Shown here: piece by piece, positions 5,843 through 8,281 of the stretch
Numbering within the stretch: the stretch's first letter is position 1
How the letters are laid out: every line of letters begins with the position of its first letter
Origin: JAFGSZ01 sp964492185
GTDB lineage: Bacteria > Bacteroidota > Bacteroidia > Bacteroidales > UBA10428
Direction: 5' to 3'
DNA: 8,281 bases
Assembly: GCA_964492185.1 (NCBI GenBank)
Contig: CAZBJH010000138.1
Coordinates: 1-8,281, forward strand
Program-made: the position numbers and the translations under genes
The notes under the pieces: model-generated
Told to the model about the DNA's origin: nothing
Databases searched by the model: none
What the model saw: the letters and a program-made list of their open reading frames with translations, nothing else

Positions 5843-8281
5843 ATGTTTACAAAAAAATTATACAGCCTCATCGTATTGATCATGTCACTTGCTTTTACAA
5901 GTGGCTTTTCACAATTTTATATAGATGATATCGATGTTGATTCAGTTAGTTGTCATGGATTTGCTGACGGAAGCATTACGGTTACCGTTACAAACCAGGA
6001 TCCTGATTTTACTTATATTTTGTTTTCCGGTAAAAGCGTTATATCAGGTACGCCTCTTGATACAATTGTCACCTCAGGCACTTCGGTCTCCTTTTCTGAC
6101 CTGGATACAGGATACTATTCCGTTTCGGTGGAAAATAGTTTGTTTGTCGGCACCAGCCAGGGAAATATCCGGGTAGACCAACCCGATCCTTTAAACCCGG
6201 GTTATATATCGGTGAACAAAGGTTTGTCCTGCTATGATGGCAGCGATGCCGAATTAAAGGCAAATCCTTCCGGCGGTACCCAGCCATATTCCTATACCTG
6301 GTACAGGGATGCAGGAAGCGGATATAGTGTTTATCCCCAGGTTGATCAGATTATTACAGGTGTGGACCAGGCGAAATACAGAGTATTGATAGATGACGCG
6401 AATGGTTGTCCTACAGTTTCTACCAATGTTGAATTTATTTATTTTTTCTACAAAGACAGTGTTCCCGGCATTCCTCCTGCCTTATCGGCAACATCCTCAG
6501 GGACAAACACATGCGAGGACCAGGATAACGGCACTATTACCATTAATGCAAACGGTGGTACACCTGATCATGATTTTGCCATTGTTAACACATCCACTTC
6601 CGATTCGACATTCCAGGAAGGTCAGTTTTTCACAGGGCTCGGGGAAGGTACTTATCGAACCTGGGTTATTGATGATAACGGGTGTACGGCGCAGGCCCCT
6701 GATATTTCTGTAGCAGAAGAAGCCCGTCCGGTTGCTGATGCAGGAAGTGATATGTCCCGTTGCAGTAGTGATCCGACAGCAGTTATTGACATGACAGGAG
6801 CCTCGGCAAGCGGTACATTCAGCACGGCTACCTGGTCGGGGGGCAGCGGACTGGGCTCATGGTCACAAAATACATCCAGTCCCGGACTTGCTTCATTTAC
6901 ACCTTCACAGACTTCGGGCAGTTTTGAAGCAGTGCTTACTGTTTCAGGTGATGGTGTTTGTAACGGGACTGATTCGATTGATTCCCGCACTATTACCTGG
7001 GGTGAAACGCCACAGGCAGATGCCGGCAATGATATTGAACGCTGTGATAACACCCCGCTGAACGCGATTGAAATGGCCGGCGCATCGGCAACCGGCACAT
7101 ACAGCAGTGCTGCATGGAGCGGCGGTTCAGGACTTGGTACCTGGACCCAGAACGCTGATCCGGCCCTTGCTGAATTTACACCAACCACATCATCAGGAAG
7201 TTTCACGGCTACTTTAACAGTGACCGCATCAGGAGCCTGCACAGGTTCGGATGCCACAGACACCCGCACCATATCATGGGGAGAAACCCCACGGGCAGAT
7301 GCAGGCAGTGATATTGAACGTTGTGATAACACCCCGCTAAACCCGGTGACCATGACCGGCGCATCGGCAACCGGCACATACAGCAGTGTTGCATGGAGCG
7401 GCGGTTCAGGACTTGGCACATGGACACAGAATGCCGACCCTGCTTTGGCCACCTTTACACCAACCACATCATCAGGAAGTTTTACTGCTACTCTTACAGT
7501 CACCGCATCAGGAGCATGCACAGGTTCGGATGCCACAGACACCCGCACCATATCATGGGGAGAAACCCCACAGGCCGATGCGGGCAGTGATATTGAACGC
7601 TGCGATAACACACCGCTAAACCCTGTGGCCATGACCGGCGCATCCGCCATCGGCAGCTACAGCAGTGCTGAATGGAGCGGTGGTTCAGGACTTGGCACAT
7701 GGACCCAGAATGCCGATCCTGCCTTGGCAACCTTTACACCGACAACATCCGCGGGCAGCTTCACGGCTACTTTGACTCTTACCGGAGAAAATGGCTGTTC
7801 AGGGACTAATCCCACAGACACCCGCACCATATCATGGGGTGAAACGCCACAGGCCGACGCGGGCAGTGATATCGAACGCTGTGATAACACGCCGCTAAAC
7901 CCGGTCGCCATGACCGGCGCATCGGCAACCGGCACATACAGCAGTGCTGCATGGAGCGGCGGTTCAGGACTTGGTACCTGGACCCAGAACGCTGATCCGG
8001 CCCTTGCTGAATTTACACCAACCACATCATCAGGAAGTTTCACGGCTACTTTAACAGTGACCGCATCAGGAGCCTGCACAGGTTCGGATGCCACAGACAC
8101 CCGCACCATATCATGGGGAGAAACCCCACGGGCAGATGCAGGCAGTGATATTGAACGTTGTGATAACACCCCGCTAAACCCGGTGACCATGACCGGCGCA
8201 TCGGCAACCGGCACATACAGCAGTGTTGCATGGAGCGGCGGTTCAGGACTTGGTACCTGGACCCAGAATGCCGACCCTGCT
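5843..8281 (+). CDS. Giant repeat surface protein, SprB-like plus Ig/PKD-like repeats (3' partial)
   Basis: An open frame of 813 codons from ATG at 5843 to the window edge with no stop. Residues 1-23 are a signal peptide (MFTKKLYSLIVLIMSLAFTSGFS, cleavage before QF). Three SprB-like repeats follow: ~33-115 (VSCHGFADGSITVTV), ~125-205 (LSCYDGSDAELKANPSGGTQPYSYTW, ending YRVLIDDANGC) and ~220-292 (TCEDQDNGTITINANGGTPDHDF, ending YRTWVIDDNGC). From 298 onward run Ig/PKD-like repeats of 94 then 93 residues, starting at 298, 392, 485, 578, 671 and 764 (cut). Each begins ADAG.D, has a Cys in ERCDN and one in GACTG or GCSG that could form a disulfide, and ends DTRTISWGETP. Repeats of this type occur in gliding-motility adhesins and other Bacteroidota surface proteins exported by the type IX system; a C-terminal sorting domain would be expected beyond the window. 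It follows the small SprB-like gene by 48 bp. Function inferred: cell-surface adhesin. Confidence 0.88.
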   Translation, partial: MFTKKLYSLIVLIMSLAFTSGFSQFYIDDIDVDSVSCHGFADGSITVTVTNQDPDFTYILFSGKSVISGTPLDTIVTSGTSVSFSDLDTGYYSVSVENSLFVGTSQGNIRVDQPDPLNPGYISVNKGLSCYDGSDAELKANPSGGTQPYSYTWYRDAGSGYSVYPQVDQIITGVDQAKYRVLIDDANGCPTVSTNVEFIYFFYKDSVPGIPPALSATSSGTNTCEDQDNGTITINANGGTPDHDFAIVNTSTSDSTFQEGQFFTGLGEGTYRTWVIDDNGCTAQAPDISVAEEARPVADAGSDMSRCSSDPTAVIDMTGASASGTFSTATWSGGSGLGSWSQNTSSPGLASFTPSQTSGSFEAVLTVSGDGVCNGTDSIDSRTITWGETPQADAGNDIERCDNTPLNAIEMAGASATGTYSSAAWSGGSGLGTWTQNADPALAEFTPTTSSGSFTATLTVTASGACTGSDATDTRTISWGETPRADAGSDIERCDNTPLNPVTMTGASATGTYSSVAWSGGSGLGTWTQNADPALATFTPTTSSGSFTATLTVTASGACTGSDATDTRTISWGETPQADAGSDIERCDNTPLNPVAMTGASAIGSYSSAEWSGGSGLGTWTQNADPALATFTPTTSAGSFTATLTLTGENGCSGTNPTDTRTISWGETPQADAGSDIERCDNTPLNPVAMTGASATGTYSSAAWSGGSGLGTWTQNADPALAEFTPTTSSGSFTATLTVTASGACTGSDATDTRTISWGETPRADAGSDIERCDNTPLNPVTMTGASATGTYSSVAWSGGSGLGTWTQNADPA
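6734..8281 (+). repeat. In-frame 279-bp tandem repeat array within the giant gene
   Basis: Units begin at 6734 (282 bp, most diverged), 7016, 7295, 7574, 7853 and 8132 (150 bp, cut by the window edge). The anchor GATAT at 6749, 7031, 7310, 7589, 7868 and 8147 gives spacings of 282, 279, 279, 279 and 279 bp, so no indels have occurred after the first unit. The period equals 93 codons. The array is G+C-richer than its surroundings: 7081-7140 has 37 G+C of 60, against 21 of 60 at 4021-4080. Confidence 0.95.
7077..8253 (+). repeat. 340-bp identical blocks 837 bp apart (three-unit higher-order repeat)
   Basis: Positions 7077-7416 and 7914-8253 read identically base by base, at an offset of 837 bp, exactly three 279-bp units. 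Identity breaks on the left at 7076/7913 (G against A) and on the right at 7417/8254 (C against T). The units between (7417-7913) differ at many positions, including silent ones, so the block was copied recently by unequal crossing-over or gene conversion, or it is an assembly effect. Confidence 0.9.

Noticed and set aside
5925..6713. Plus-strand frames at 5925-6176 and 6393-6713
   Set aside because: They are out-of-frame shadows of the giant repeat protein and have no domain or signal sequence.
6652..8214. Long minus-strand open frames (6652-7650 and 7657-8214) encoding repetitive proteins
   Set aside because: They lie antisense to the plus-strand frame that has a signal peptide, SprB-like repeats and conserved cysteines. 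Their repetitiveness simply mirrors the 279-bp units, and they lack a recognisable domain or N-terminal signal.
7016..8281. CRISPR-like or satellite array
   Set aside because: Units are 279 bp, in frame with one continuous protein, without spacers; this is a coding tandem repeat.

Overview
The window looks like a stretch of Bacteroidota chromosome. Several things point this way. No start codon is preceded by a clear Shine-Dalgarno sequence. rbfA sits directly upstream of a LolC/E-type FtsX permease, an order common in this phylum. Two exported proteins carry SprB-like repeats, a hallmark of Bacteroidota surface proteins. A candidate sigma-54 promoter and a TAnnTTTG element of the Bacteroidota type are also visible. 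The left and middle parts are A+T-rich; the repetitive right end is clearly richer in G+C.

Left part (1-2105). A small muconolactone-isomerase-like protein is encoded on the minus strand (57-353). Divergent from it is an exported 414-residue protein (605-1849) that resembles an M48 metallopeptidase followed by TPR-like helices, but the zinc-binding HExxH site has decayed to TAVGH. The 256 bases between this gene and trpS are unusually structured. They hold a degenerate ~70-bp tandem duplication with dyads, a textbook sigma-54 promoter (TGGCAC-N5-TTGCA), and about 70 nt further an intrinsic terminator whose T-tract runs into the stop codon of the convergent trpS. No start codon lies between promoter and terminator, so this looks like a small RNA gene under sigma-54 control. 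It is the most interesting candidate in the window.

Middle part (2106-4939). trpS (tryptophanyl-tRNA synthetase, minus strand) is divergent from rbfA (30S maturation factor). rbfA is followed after 12 bp by a LolC/E-like permease that starts with TTG.

Right part (4940-8281). A 468-bp non-coding stretch with two perfect 16-bp palindromes precedes two exported-protein genes 48 bp apart. The first encodes a 128-residue single-domain SprB-like protein. The second begins at 5843 and stays open to the window edge (813 codons, no stop). It encodes a large surface protein: signal peptide, three SprB-like repeats, then Ig/PKD-like repeats of 93-94 residues with a paired-cysteine pattern. At DNA level these are exact 279-bp tandem units, and a 340-bp block recurs without a mismatch 837 bp (three units) further on, a sign of very recent duplication or conversion. 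The gene's end, and any type IX secretion sorting domain, lie outside the window.
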